42,873 nucleotides of DNA from an uncultured Oscillospiraceae bacterium (GCA_910587465.1 CAJUMS010000019.1:1-42873), one strand, 5' to 3'. Numbered from the stretch's first letter, positions 14,169 through 22,390 are shown. A program made the numbers and translations. The notes: a model not told the origin generated them from the letters alone.

Positions 14169-14303
14169 ATGAAAAGAACTTACCAGCCCAAGAAGCTCCA
14201 GAGAAAGCACGAGCACGGCTTTATGAAGAGAATGGCTACCAAGAACGGCAGAAAGGTTCTCGCACGCCGCCGCGCTAAGGGCAGAAAAAGACTTTCTCAC
14301 TGA
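14169..14303 (+). CDS. rpmH: 50S ribosomal protein L34
   Basis: 44 aa, MKRTYQPKKLQRKHEHGF at the start and a C-terminus of Arg/Lys repeats ending KRLSH: a complete, canonical L34 of the large ribosomal subunit. GAGGAGG precedes the ATG. It heads the conserved rpmH-rnpA-yidD-yidC-jag cluster. In many bacteria the gene next to it is dnaA, but here the neighbour is an AraC-GGDEF regulator, so the cluster has been separated from the replication origin or the origin lies elsewhere. Confidence 0.97.
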   Translation: MKRTYQPKKLQRKHEHGFMKRMATKNGRKVLARRRAKGRKRLSH

Positions 14304-14315
14304 TGACGGGTGCCG

Positions 14316-14687
14316 ATGTCTCCGATGACAGATTTTAGAAAAAGGTACGTCGTAATCAAAAGCAACCGCGATTTTACCTACCTCTTCAAAAAAGGGGAGT
14401 CCGTGGTGAACTATGGCTTTGTGTGCTACATAAAGCCGCGCAGGGCGGGTAAAAACCGCCTTGGAATAGTCACGGGCAAAAAGGTCGGGAACGCGGTCAA
14501 ACGTAATCGGGCAAGGCGGATAATCAGAGAAGCTTTCCGCCTTTTGGACCCGATCATCAAGGAAAAAACCGATCGGCGCTTTGATTTCGTGTTTGTCGCG
14601 AGGGCAAAAACGCCAACGTTAAAAATGCAGCAGATCTTAAGTCTTATGAAAAAGAATATTCTGCCGAAGTTGAACAAGACAGGCTAA
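14316..14687 (+). CDS. rnpA: Ribonuclease P protein component
   Basis: About 123 aa. The conserved RNase P motif VGNAVKRNRARRIIREAFR sits near residue 55, and the protein is strongly basic. It binds the RNase P RNA and helps it cleave the 5' leader from pre-tRNAs. The start is uncertain: GTG at 14310, ATG at 14316 and ATG at 14325 are all open; I use 14316, which has GACGGG upstream. The gene follows rpmH with a 12-base gap, as is usual. Confidence 0.93.
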   Translation: MSPMTDFRKRYVVIKSNRDFTYLFKKGESVVNYGFVCYIKPRRAGKNRLGIVTGKKVGNAVKRNRARRIIREAFRLLDPIIKEKTDRRFDFVFVARAKTPTLKMQQILSLMKKNILPKLNKTG

Positions 14688-14709
14688 GTATGTCTGTCGT
14701 TTGATCGAA

Positions 14710-15042
14710 ATGAAATATATTTTTTTGGGAATTATTAAGCTGTATCGACTTACGCTGTCAAAGATTTTACCGCCGTGCTGCCGCTTTTATCCAACCTGTT
14801 CCGAGTATGGTCTTACCGCCATTCGGCGGTTTGGTGCGGTTAAGGGCGGTTATTTGACATTTTGGCGGATTTTCAGATGTAATCCGTTCGGCAACGGAGG
14901 GATAGACCCCGTGCCCAAAAAATTCTGCTTTCGACCCGAGAAGTTCACCGTATCGCGCACAAAAGCGCAGATAGGTAAGGACTGCGCGGAGCGTTACCGC
15001 AGACAAAGATCACGTAAAAAATCTCCCTATAAACGGCGCTGA
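14710..15042 (+). CDS. yidD: Membrane protein insertion efficiency factor YidD
   Basis: 110 aa from the ATG at 14710; a TTG three codons earlier is possible and no clear ribosome site decides. CRFYPTCSEYGLTAIRRFG and FRCNPFGNGGIDPVP are the hallmark of the YidD family (DUF37), with an N-terminal amphipathic/hydrophobic stretch. The protein sits at the inner face of the membrane and assists YidC-dependent insertion. It has a longer basic tail (SRKKSPYKRR) than usual. The place between rnpA and yidC is canonical. Confidence 0.93.
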   Translation: MKYIFLGIIKLYRLTLSKILPPCCRFYPTCSEYGLTAIRRFGAVKGGYLTFWRIFRCNPFGNGGIDPVPKKFCFRPEKFTVSRTKAQIGKDCAERYRRQRSRKKSPYKRR

Positions 15043-15228
15043 CCGAGGGAGTTGAACGATATATTAAAGATATTGTAGAACAAATACTGTTTGTGCATAT
15101 TTATTGCCCGAACGGTACAAGCGCAGCCGCCGTCGCTATGTCAGGTTCTTTGAGCCGAACATAGCGGCAAGAAAGTCCAAACGCTCTGCGTTTGGGCGGC
15201 GAGCGGAGCGCTTTCAATAAGAAAGGTC
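15043..15228 (+). promoter_or_regulatory. Structured leader upstream of yidC
   Basis: 186 bases without an obvious gene. Two hairpins stand out: CGCTATGT/ACATAGCG (15134-15141 with 15159-15166) and CCAAACGC/GCGTTTGG (15177-15184 with 15188-15195), followed by AAAGG before the yidC GTG. Neither has a T run. A 23-codon GTG frame (15093-15164) ends in the first hairpin but lacks a ribosome site. This could be a processing site or a control element. Confidence 0.4.
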
Positions 15229-16761
15229 GTGGACGTTATACAGTTTTTATACAGCTTGATAGGTACGCCTTTGGGGTACATTCTGTACTTTATTTATAAG
15301 TTCATATGCTCCAACGTCGGAGTTGCTATCCTGATATTCACCTTTATAGTTAAAGCGGCGCTTCTGCCGCTATCGATAAAGCAGCAGAAAAACTCGGCAA
15401 AGTCGGCTATTTTCCAGCCGAAAGTAGCCGAGATCCAGAAAAAATACAAGAATAATCAGCAGAAAATGCAGGAGGAGCTTGCGAAGCTCCAGGCACAGGG
15501 CTATAAGCCAATGTCAGGCTGCGGCTCTATGCTGCTGTCGTTTCTGATACTGTTCGGTGTCATCGACGTTGTTTACAAGCCGCTGACGCATATCGTGCAT
15601 ATGAATAACGATTCTATCAACGCCGTTGTAGAGGAGTCCTACAACGTAGAACTGACCTCGATCATCGTCAATGAGTACACAAAGTCTGCCGACGAGGTTG
15701 AAAAGTTCAATGAAAAGGATAAAATCAAGAACGAGGATATTCTCCGCGATTCGGCAAAGCTTGTCGATTATTACAACGCGCACTGCCTTAAAGACGGCGA
15801 CAGCGCCGTTGACACGACAGTGTTCAATACGTTGGACACAAGGACCGTAAAGGTAGTTGAGAGTTCTATCAAGGCGGCGATAAGCGAGGCTTACGCGCAG
15901 GATAAGTCCAACGCGCAGCTTGCCAATACCGATCTATACAAGATAACAGACGAGGAAAAAGCCTCTCTCGACGCTATGACGTCCGAGGAAGAAAAGTCGA
16001 CATACCGCAAAGAGCACTCGTTCAGCAACAACTTTATTAACGTGCTGAACAACGTACAGATACACTACGGTGCTTACAGAGCAACAGGCGACGACACCGT
16101 TTCGTTCCAGGCAACCTCGAATATGCAGCGCGAGCTGTATGCCCTCAACTGCTTCGGCACGGAAACCGAAAACTACACCTGTAAAAACGCGTACAGCGAG
16201 GCGGCGGTACGTCCGGAAGTAAGAGCGGAGCTTGAGGAGTTGTACGGCAACCTCAACTTTATCGGAATAAAGCTCGGTGTAGTACCGAAGGACGATATGA
16301 GATTCCCGATGATACTCGTGCCGATCGTTTCGTTCCTGATGTCGTTGCTGCAGGCATTTGTCTCCAACAGAATGATGACAAAGAGCAATCCCGAAGCTGC
16401 GGCAGCTATGGGACCTATGAAGGTCACGATGTATATCATGCCGCTTATGTCGCTCTGGATAGCGTTTACCGTACCTGCGGGAGCGGGCTTCTACTGGACG
16501 ATAAGCTATGTATTTGGTATTATTCAGACGATACTCCTCAACAAGCTCTATGACCCCGCAAAGCTCAGAGAGCGGGCAATCGCAGAATTTGAGACAAAGC
16601 ATGAAAAGACCGTAAATGTAGAGGCTGTCAAAGTCATCAATGAGGACGGCAAGGAGGAAACTCTCTCTCAAAAAGAAATCAACCGCCGCAAGCTCGCGGA
16701 GGCTCGTAAAGCAGACGCGCTGAAATACGGCGAGGAATATCACGACGATGACGACGACTGA
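15229..16761 (+). CDS. yidC: YidC/Oxa1 membrane protein insertase
   Basis: 510 aa from a GTG with AAAGG just upstream. TM helices open with IGTPLGYILYFIYKF and FTFIVKAALLPLSIKQQ; the C-terminal half has the Oxa1 pattern PMILVPIVSFLMSLLQAF and MPLMSLWIAFTVPAGAGFYW. YidC inserts membrane proteins alone or with SecYEG. The arginine that faces the hydrophilic groove in Bacillus SpoIIIJ appears here as Lys42, still positive. About 190 residues between the first and last TM groups (roughly 125-320) form a large insertion absent from Bacillus homologues, apparently extracytoplasmic. The tail is acidic (HDDDDD). It sits 22 bases before jag. Confidence 0.95.
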   Translation: MDVIQFLYSLIGTPLGYILYFIYKFICSNVGVAILIFTFIVKAALLPLSIKQQKNSAKSAIFQPKVAEIQKKYKNNQQKMQEELAKLQAQGYKPMSGCGSMLLSFLILFGVIDVVYKPLTHIVHMNNDSINAVVEESYNVELTSIIVNEYTKSADEVEKFNEKDKIKNEDILRDSAKLVDYYNAHCLKDGDSAVDTTVFNTLDTRTVKVVESSIKAAISEAYAQDKSNAQLANTDLYKITDEEKASLDAMTSEEEKSTYRKEHSFSNNFINVLNNVQIHYGAYRATGDDTVSFQATSNMQRELYALNCFGTETENYTCKNAYSEAAVRPEVRAELEELYGNLNFIGIKLGVVPKDDMRFPMILVPIVSFLMSLLQAFVSNRMMTKSNPEAAAAMGPMKVTMYIMPLMSLWIAFTVPAGAGFYWTISYVFGIIQTILLNKLYDPAKLRERAIAEFETKHEKTVNVEAVKVINEDGKEETLSQKEINRRKLAEARKADALKYGEEYHDDDDD

Positions 16762-16783
16762 TCGCCGTCGGAAAGGGGATCAA

Positions 16784-17758
16784 ATGGAAAAAGAATTCAC
16801 AGCAAAGACCTTGGAAGAAGCAAAGGCTCTTGCCGCCCGGGAATTCGGCGTAAGCTCTGACGAAATCGAATTTGAAATTCTCGAGCAGCCACGTAAAACG
16901 CTTTTTGGCGGATTGAAGGGCGAGGCAAAGGTCAAGGCGGTTTATGAGGCGCCCTCTGCCGAGACGCGAACCGCAGCAGAGGAATACGTGCCCGATACCG
17001 AAGAGGAGGATTTTGAACCCGTAACGGAGGGTGGAGCTTTTGAGAACGACGGCGGAGACCTGCCCGAGGATTTTGACATAAGCGGCAGTCTGAAAGTAAA
17101 AACGGCTATTGAGTATCTGACCGACGTTCTGCACGCGCTCGGACTGGAGAAATTTGAGATAACCCCGATAAGGCGTGACGGAAACGTAGTATTGAACATC
17201 ACGGGCGAAAAGCTTGGCATCGTTATCGGAAAACGCGGCGAGACCTTAGACAGTCTCCAATATCTGACGATACTTGCCTCCAACCGCTCCGAGGAAAGCT
17301 ACTGCCGTATCTCCCTTGACTGCAACGACTATCGCGACAAGCGCCGCGAAACGCTTGACGCGCTTGCGAGAAAGACCTCCGCAAAAGTCATCAAGCAGGG
17401 AAGAAAGATAGCTCTCGAGCCTATGAACCCCTACGAGCGCAGAATTATCCACAGCTGCGTCGCTGAGATAGAGGGAGTTTCCAGCCGCTCGACGGGTACG
17501 GAGCCTTACAGAAAGGTTGTTATTTACGCCGACAAGCCAAAGTTCGACAATCGCCGACGCGGCAGCGGAAGCCGACGTTCCTCGGACGGAACGTCGACAC
17601 GCAGTTACCGTCAGTCAAGCGGTTTCTCGACAAGCTTTGAACGTGAATACAAGCGCAAGCAGTATCAGCCCGATGAGAATGCCAACGCGGGCGAGTTCTC
17701 AAAGGAAACGGTCGATACCGAAAAGAACGCTACACTGTACGGAAAGATCGAGCTTTAA
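16784..17758 (+). CDS. jag: Jag/KhpB RNA-binding protein
   Basis: 324 aa from the ATG at 16784 with AAAGGGGA upstream. Residues 1-50 are the Jag_N domain (FTAKTLEEAKALAAREFG ... KTLFGG); an acidic linker follows; the KH domain near 140-175 has the GKRGETLDSLQYL loop; the R3H domain near 185-245 has RRETLDALARKT and NPYERRIIHSCV. KhpB partners with KhpA to bind many RNAs and affects cell division and elongation in Firmicutes. The C-terminal ~75 residues are a Ser/Arg-rich disordered tail, longer than in Bacillus. It closes the operon before a terminator. Confidence 0.95.
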   Translation: MEKEFTAKTLEEAKALAAREFGVSSDEIEFEILEQPRKTLFGGLKGEAKVKAVYEAPSAETRTAAEEYVPDTEEEDFEPVTEGGAFENDGGDLPEDFDISGSLKVKTAIEYLTDVLHALGLEKFEITPIRRDGNVVLNITGEKLGIVIGKRGETLDSLQYLTILASNRSEESYCRISLDCNDYRDKRRETLDALARKTSAKVIKQGRKIALEPMNPYERRIIHSCVAEIEGVSSRSTGTEPYRKVVIYADKPKFDNRRRGSGSRRSSDGTSTRSYRQSSGFSTSFEREYKRKQYQPDENANAGEFSKETVDTEKNATLYGKIEL

Positions 17759-17763
17759 TTTGT

Positions 17764-17800
17764 ACACCCGAGAGCCCCGGCTTTCGGGTGTTGTTTTTTT
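17764..17800 (+). terminator. Terminator of the rpmH-jag operon
   Basis: Stem ACACCCGAxAGCC with its complement GGCTxTCGGGTGT, 3-base loop, then TTGTTTTTTT. Confidence 0.88.
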
Positions 17801-17820
17801 ATTTGTGGTTTAATGATCCA

Positions 17821-17849
17821 TTGACTATTTCCTGCTTATGTGGTAAAAT
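17821..17849 (+). promoter_or_regulatory. Promoter of the 244-aa membrane-protein gene
   Basis: TTGACT (17821-17826), 17-base spacer, TAAAAT (17844-17849), followed by AAGGAGG before the GTG start. Confidence 0.75.
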
Positions 17850-17883
17850 ATAAATAGTATTCTTAAATAAGGAGGCGGGCGCT

Positions 17884-18618
17884 GTGCGCTATAAATACTT
17901 CTTCCACGCGGACACTTCCAAGTACGGCGAACGTCTGCGGCACCTGCTTATAATCGTCAACGTGCCGATCATAGCGCTTTGCGTGTTCTGCACAATTCAG
18001 ATAGTCCTGAACTACCGCTCGGAGATAGCCGTTATGCTTCTTGCGGTCATAGCGGGGTGTATTTTGATCGGTATGATATTCGCGTTTTCGGCGGTGTATA
18101 TCGCCGAAAAATATAGACGCCGCCACGCGCATTACACGTTTTTCGACTTCCTGCCATGCGGAATGGTGTTCAGCGAATATGCGGGCGAGTACGTCCACTG
18201 GGGCGACCGTGTTATCCTGCGGCGGTTGTACTTTATCCCGTTTGAAACACTTGAGAGCGTCTCCCGCGACCCAAAGAAGTCCCCTCACGACATCACCTTC
18301 AAGGGCGAGATACGCAGCTATTTCTACGAGAGCGGCAGACTTGGCTACCACGTAAACGAAGACGGCGGCATTGAGTTCGATACCGATATGCTTAATCGGG
18401 GAATGTTTGAAAAAGTCCGCGAGATTACCGTGAAGAACCGTTTTGGCAACACCAAGCGACTGGAGAAGTCAGCACTGTACTATCTTGAGCAATTTAAAAA
18501 AATACCCGAAAAAAAACCGTTCGTTCTTTCGGATTTCGTCACCGTGCGGCGGAAGCCAAAGCCCACAACATCAAATCCCGCGCTTGAGGCGCCGAGTTAT
18601 AACAGAAACTGGAAATAA
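17884..18618 (+). CDS. Two-helix membrane protein, unknown
   Basis: 244 aa from a GTG eight bases after AAGGAGG. Two hydrophobic helices lie at about residues 20-42 and 48-75, close together, so most of the protein (about 80-244) is one cytosolic domain. It contains YVHWGDRVILRRLYFIPFETLESV, an arrangement reminiscent of small PH-like membrane-associated domains (YcxB/PH-2 style), but I do not claim the family. The C-terminus is basic and Ser/Pro-rich. It is transcribed alone and followed by a gene remnant and a terminator. Confidence 0.75.
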   Translation: MRYKYFFHADTSKYGERLRHLLIIVNVPIIALCVFCTIQIVLNYRSEIAVMLLAVIAGCILIGMIFAFSAVYIAEKYRRRHAHYTFFDFLPCGMVFSEYAGEYVHWGDRVILRRLYFIPFETLESVSRDPKKSPHDITFKGEIRSYFYESGRLGYHVNEDGGIEFDTDMLNRGMFEKVREITVKNRFGNTKRLEKSALYYLEQFKKIPEKKPFVLSDFVTVRRKPKPTTSNPALEAPSYNRNWK

Positions 18619-18642
18619 CATAAATTAGAACTGTAATGAGCA

Positions 18643-18819
18643 ATGAGCGGCGGAATATATCAGATGTGCAGACTTACCGCCGCCGCAAAGCAGGCGCTAA
18701 AGTATATGCCGCTGTTCTGCACTGCCCACGCCGCGGACGTTTTCGACGCTATGGGTTTGTGGAATAATTCGCTGCCGTATATGGATCATGAAAAGGGACT
18801 TGACATGGGATATGAGTAG
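18643..18819 (+). pseudogene. Remnant of a small gene, in-frame stop
   Basis: An ATG frame of 58 codons, MSGGIYQMCRLTAAAKQAL to DMGYE, then TAG. The frame looks like real coding sequence: after the TAG it continues sensibly as LSARLLKNT before meeting the terminator hairpin. There is no ribosome site before the ATG. I read it as the 5' fragment of a gene lost by a nonsense change and deletion. The family is unknown to me. Confidence 0.45.
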
Positions 18820-18825
18820 CTTTCG

Positions 18826-18860
18826 GCAAGGCTGTTAAAAAATACGTCTTGCGGTTTTTT
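18826..18860 (+). terminator. Terminator after the remnant
   Basis: GCAAGGC (18826-18832) pairs with GTCTTGC (18846-18852) and is followed by GGTTTTTT. Confidence 0.65.
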
Positions 18861-18920
18861 ATACTATAAACGATTAGAGATAAATGTTATATAAAGAGCT
18901 TTGATGTTGTGTTAAAGTAG

Positions 18921-18949
18921 TTGACAACCGTGTCAAAAAGTGGTAAAAT
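18921..18949 (+). promoter_or_regulatory. Promoter of the aminotransferase operon, -35 inside a palindrome
   Basis: TTGACA (18921-18926), 17-base spacer, TAAAAT (18944-18949). The -35 box is the left arm of the perfect palindrome TTGACA-ACCG-TGTCAA (18921-18936), so a regulator bound there would block RNA polymerase. No CodY-like box or T-box leader is seen. Confidence 0.75.
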
Positions 18950-19007
18950 AAAGGCATATAAATAATTTTCGGGCTTAAAACCCCACCCAAAAGGAAGGTA
19001 ATTTATC

Positions 19008-20072
19008 ATGGAGATCAAAATCCAAAAGACAACAGAACCTAAGGTAAAGCCTACAGACGAGACCAAGCTTGGTTTCGGTCACATTTTTACCGATCATATG
19101 TTCGTTATGAACTACGACGCGGGACAGGGCTGGCACGATGCGCGTATAGTCCCCTACGGTGAAATTTCGCTTTCCCCCGCGGCTATGTGTCTGCATTACG
19201 GTCAGGAGATATTCGAGGGTCTGAAGGCTTATCGCACCGCGGACGGCTCGATACAGATGTTCCGTCCCGACGAAAACTTCAAAAGAATGAACGTCTCCGC
19301 CGAAAGAATGGTTATCCCGCAGATTGACGAGGAATTCGTCCTTGGCGCTCTGAAGCAGCTTATTGAATTGGAAAAGGACTGGGTTCCCCACACCGATGGA
19401 GCGTCCTTGTATATTCGTCCGTTTATCTTCGCAACAGACCCGTATGTAGGAGTAAAGCCCGCGGATCACTACCTGTTTATGATAATCCTCTCGCCGTCGG
19501 GAGCGTACTATTCGACCGGTCTTAATCCCGTTAAGATCTACGTTGAGGAGAAGTATGTGCGCGCCGTAAGAGGCGGCACGGGCTTCGCGAAGACCGCAGC
19601 AAACTACGCTATCTCACTTAAGGGACAGGATGAGGCTCATAATCAGGACTACGAGCAGGTTCTCTGGCTGGACGGAGTGGAGCAGAAGTATATCGAGGAA
19701 GTAGGCTCTATGAACATCTTCTTCGTTATCGACAACGAGGTCATCACTCCGCAGCTTACGGGCTCGGTACTCCCCGGAATTACCAGAAAATCCTCCATTG
19801 AGCTTTGCAAGAAGTGGGGAATGAAGGTCACCGAACGCAAGATCACTATTCAGGAAGTTGCAGATGCTTACGACGCGGGCAAGCTTGACGAAGTATTCGG
19901 CACGGGTACGGCCGCGGTAATTTCGCCCGTTGGTCATCTCAAATGGGGCGATAGGATAATGACTATCAACGACAACAAGATCGGCACTATCTCTCAGAAG
20001 CTCTACGACACAATGACGGGCATCCAGTACGGCAAGCTCCCCGATGAATTCGGCTGGATAGTAAAGCTCTGA
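19008..20072 (+). CDS. ilvE: Branched-chain amino acid aminotransferase
   Basis: 354 aa, a fold-type IV PLP enzyme of the longer BCAT group. The catalytic lysine is Lys195 in GGTGFAKTAANYA; CLHYGQEIFEGLKAYR near residue 61 and EVGSMNIFFV near 230 are the conserved active-site strands, and FGTGTAAVISPV binds the cofactor phosphate. It transfers the amino group between glutamate and the keto acids of Leu, Ile and Val, in the cytoplasm. AAGGAAGG lies before the ATG. The stop codon overlaps the start of the next small gene (TGATG), so the two are translationally coupled. Confidence 0.95.
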   Translation: MEIKIQKTTEPKVKPTDETKLGFGHIFTDHMFVMNYDAGQGWHDARIVPYGEISLSPAAMCLHYGQEIFEGLKAYRTADGSIQMFRPDENFKRMNVSAERMVIPQIDEEFVLGALKQLIELEKDWVPHTDGASLYIRPFIFATDPYVGVKPADHYLFMIILSPSGAYYSTGLNPVKIYVEEKYVRAVRGGTGFAKTAANYAISLKGQDEAHNQDYEQVLWLDGVEQKYIEEVGSMNIFFVIDNEVITPQLTGSVLPGITRKSSIELCKKWGMKVTERKITIQEVADAYDAGKLDEVFGTGTAAVISPVGHLKWGDRIMTINDNKIGTISQKLYDTMTGIQYGKLPDEFGWIVKL

Positions 20073-20287
20073 TGAACAGTATCGAGGCACAGGTTCAGAG
20101 TATACTTGCCGCGATAACTCAGAAGTACGTTATGACCGACTCGAAAATCCCGCCCGAGGTACTAGCTCTTAAGGACGAGGTCATGGATATATTCGTCAAG
20201 GCAAAGAACGAGAACGATCCCGAGGTTATTGCGCGATATGAGCACAGGCTGGGAGAGATACGCGAAAGCGCCATGATCGACGATTGA
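20072..20287 (+). CDS. Small helical protein, unknown
   Basis: 71 aa, soluble, mainly helical and charged (MNSIEAQVQSILAAITQ ... KNENDPEVIARYEHRLGEIR). The ATG shares its A with the stop codon of the aminotransferase gene, which suggests coupled translation and a product needed in step with it. I know no family. The next gene starts only 10 bases after its stop. Confidence 0.65.
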   Translation: MNSIEAQVQSILAAITQKYVMTDSKIPPEVLALKDEVMDIFVKAKNENDPEVIARYEHRLGEIRESAMIDD

Positions 20288-20297
20288 GAGGATATTT

Positions 20298-20783
20298 ATG
20301 ACGAAACGCATTGTATCGCTTTTGCTTGCTGCCGTTCTGCCTTTGATCCTGCTGTGCGGCTGCTCGGGCAACAGGCTGACCGTTCGGGAATACGGCGACG
20401 AGCTTTATCGCTGCTGGGGCGAATTTTTGAACGCGACTATGGAGTGGACAAAATACGCTCCCGAGAATTATCCGTTCAACGGCGAGAATATCAAGGGACT
20501 AAAAGATACCGTCTCACGCCGCGAAAATGCGCTTGACGATATCGCGAAGATTAACCCTCCCGAAAAGTATGCCGAACGTCACAAAGAGCTTGTAAAGTCG
20601 CTCGATTACGAGTATAAATGGAACAAGGCGGCGCTTAAGCTGATCGACGCAAAAAGCGCGGAAGACGCGGATAAGCTTGAAAATAATATTGCGGAAATAG
20701 TGAACTCTATTCCCGAGGGCGAATCGTTGCCGAGCGTGTATTTGTTTTTGTACAAAGATCTGAAAGAGGAGCTTGACGGCTGA
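20298..20783 (+). CDS. Small lipoprotein, unknown
   Basis: 161 aa. The N-terminus is a lipoprotein signal (KR, hydrophobic core, LLCGC lipobox with Cys near 22). The mature part is helical and charged, with two Trp-containing segments (WGEFLNATMEW, YEYKWNKAALKL) and the spacing of a helical bundle; no enzyme motif is visible. AGAGGA lies before the ATG. It is transcribed with the aminotransferase and probably glyS; the association with those enzymes looks accidental. Confidence 0.75.
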   Translation: MTKRIVSLLLAAVLPLILLCGCSGNRLTVREYGDELYRCWGEFLNATMEWTKYAPENYPFNGENIKGLKDTVSRRENALDDIAKINPPEKYAERHKELVKSLDYEYKWNKAALKLIDAKSAEDADKLENNIAEIVNSIPEGESLPSVYLFLYKDLKEELDG

Positions 20784-20806
20784 CGGCTTTTGGCTCGTGA
20801 ATATTC

Positions 20807-20823
20807 CCGTAAGCCATACGGGA
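20807..20823 (+). other. Short stem-loop before glyS
   Basis: CCCGTA-AGCCA-TACGGG, a perfect 6-bp hairpin ahead of the AAAGGAAA ribosome site of glyS. No T run follows, so it is not a terminator, and the region is far too short for a T-box. Confidence 0.4.
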
Positions 20824-20844
20824 TAAGAAAGGAAATATATTTTA

Positions 20845-22224
20845 ATGAAAAACACCGAAAAGACAATGGACAAAATCGTCGCCTTGTGCAAGGGCAGAGG
20901 ATTTATTTTTGCGGGGAGCGAGATATACGGAGGTCTTGCCAATACTTGGGACTACGGTCCTCTGGGCGCGAGACTTAAGAACACCGTCAAGGACTGCTGG
21001 AGAAAACGCTTTATTCAGTCGCGCAGAAACTCCTACGAGCTGGACGCGGATATCCTTATGCACCCGAGAGTTTGGGAGGCTTCGGGACACGTCGCGAGCT
21101 TTTCCGACCCGCTGCTTGATTGCAAGGAGTGCAAAATGCGCCACAGAGCCGACAATCTTATCGAGAACTTTGACCCCGACGCTCACCCCGACGCTATGAC
21201 AAAGGCGGAGATGTTTGAATATATCAAGAGCCACAGCATACCCTGCCCCCATTGCGGAAAGCACAACTTCACGGATATCCGTGAATTCAACCTCATGTTC
21301 CAGACCTTCCGCGGCACTACCAACGACAGCAAGAGCACCATTTATCTTCGTCCCGAAAACGCTCAGGGCGAGTATGTGAATTTTCTTAACGTTCAGCGCA
21401 CCATGCGCGCAAAGCTGCCGTTCTCCATTGGTCAGATCGGCAAGGCGTTCAGAAACGAAATTACTCCCGGAAACTTTACGTTCAGAACCATTGAGTTCGA
21501 GCAGATGGAATTCCAGACCTTCTGCAAGGAGGGCACGGACACCGAGCTTTACGACTACTTCAAGGAGTTCGGAAAGAAGTTTTATATGGATCTCGGCATA
21601 TCGGAGGAGCACCTTCGCTATCACGATCACGAGAAGCTCGCCCATTACGCAAAGGCGGCGTGTGATATTGAGTTTTTGTTCCCGTTCGGTTGGGGTGAGG
21701 TAAACGGAACTCATAACCGTACCAACTTCGATCTCTCCCGTCATCAAGAGTACAGCGGTCAGAAAATAGAGTATCTCGACCCCGAGACCAACGAAAAATT
21801 CGTGCCATTTATTATAGAGTCCACATACGGGCTTGACAGAACCGTCCTCGCGCTTATCTGCGAGGCATACGACGAGGAGGTCATCGACTCGGAGAAGAAC
21901 GATACTCGCGTTGTGCTCCACTTCCACCCCGCGCTCGCTCCTATTAAGGCTGCCGTTCTTCCGCTTTCCAAAAAGCTTGGGGAAAAGGCGATCAAGCTCG
22001 CAGACGAGCTTTCCGAGAGCTTTATGACCGAGTACGACGAAGCAGGCTCTATCGGCAAGCGTTACCGCCGCCAAGACGAGATAGGCACACCGTTCTGCAT
22101 TACCTACGACTTTGACACCGAAAACGACAGCTGCGTGACCGTCCGCGAGCGTGATACGATGTCACAGGTAAGAATTCCTCTCTCCGATGTAAGGGCGTAT
22201 ATTGAGGAAAGGATTGTGTTTTAA
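20845..22224 (+). CDS. glyS: Glycyl-tRNA synthetase, single-chain class II type
   Basis: 459 aa, the alpha2 (eukaryote/archaeon/Gram-positive-like) type rather than the split GlyQ/GlyS. Class II motifs are present: ASGHVASFSDPL, FRNEITPGNFTFRTIEFEQ (motif 2) and STYGLDRTVLALI (motif 3). Two zinc-ribbon-like pairs, CKECK near residue 94 and CPHCG near 133, are common in this group. The C-terminal anticodon-binding domain begins near 355 (FHPALAPIKAAVLPL). It charges tRNA-Gly with glycine. AAGAAAGGAAA lies upstream. No T-box is present, unlike many Firmicutes glycyl synthetases. Confidence 0.97.
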   Translation: MKNTEKTMDKIVALCKGRGFIFAGSEIYGGLANTWDYGPLGARLKNTVKDCWRKRFIQSRRNSYELDADILMHPRVWEASGHVASFSDPLLDCKECKMRHRADNLIENFDPDAHPDAMTKAEMFEYIKSHSIPCPHCGKHNFTDIREFNLMFQTFRGTTNDSKSTIYLRPENAQGEYVNFLNVQRTMRAKLPFSIGQIGKAFRNEITPGNFTFRTIEFEQMEFQTFCKEGTDTELYDYFKEFGKKFYMDLGISEEHLRYHDHEKLAHYAKAACDIEFLFPFGWGEVNGTHNRTNFDLSRHQEYSGQKIEYLDPETNEKFVPFIIESTYGLDRTVLALICEAYDEEVIDSEKNDTRVVLHFHPALAPIKAAVLPLSKKLGEKAIKLADELSESFMTEYDEAGSIGKRYRRQDEIGTPFCITYDFDTENDSCVTVRERDTMSQVRIPLSDVRAYIEERIVF

Positions 22225-22257
22225 CTTAATTTAACCTCAAATAAGCAAATTAAGTTA
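22222..22257 (+). other. 11-bp inverted repeat starting at the glyS stop codon
   Basis: TAACTTAATTT (22222-22232) and AAATTAAGTTA (22247-22257) pair perfectly with a 14-base loop; the first three bases are the glyS stop codon. It is AT-only and lacks a T run, so it may be a 3'-end stabiliser rather than a terminator. Confidence 0.5.
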
Positions 22258-22317
22258 TTAGAGCTATTTGGCTTGATGCGTTTATGCGTTAAGTTACACG
22301 AATTACACTGTTTATGT

Positions 22318-22360
22318 CTCGCATATGTGTGCATTTACACAAATATGCGGGGCTTTTTTT
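22318..22360 (+). terminator. Terminator of the ilvE-glyS transcript
   Basis: A long stem CGCATAT-G-TGTG paired with CACA-A-ATATGCG (22320-22349), then GGC and seven T. Confidence 0.85.
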
Positions 22361-22390
22361 ATGCGCATTTACAAAAAATAAAAAATATTC

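Noticed and set aside
20784..20844. T-box riboswitch before glyS
   Set aside because: The 61-base gap holds only a 6-bp hairpin and lacks the T-box sequence and terminator/antiterminator.
20842..22074. 410-codon frame on the minus strand opposite glyS
   Set aside because: Antisense to a clear glycyl-tRNA synthetase; no family features and no ribosome site.
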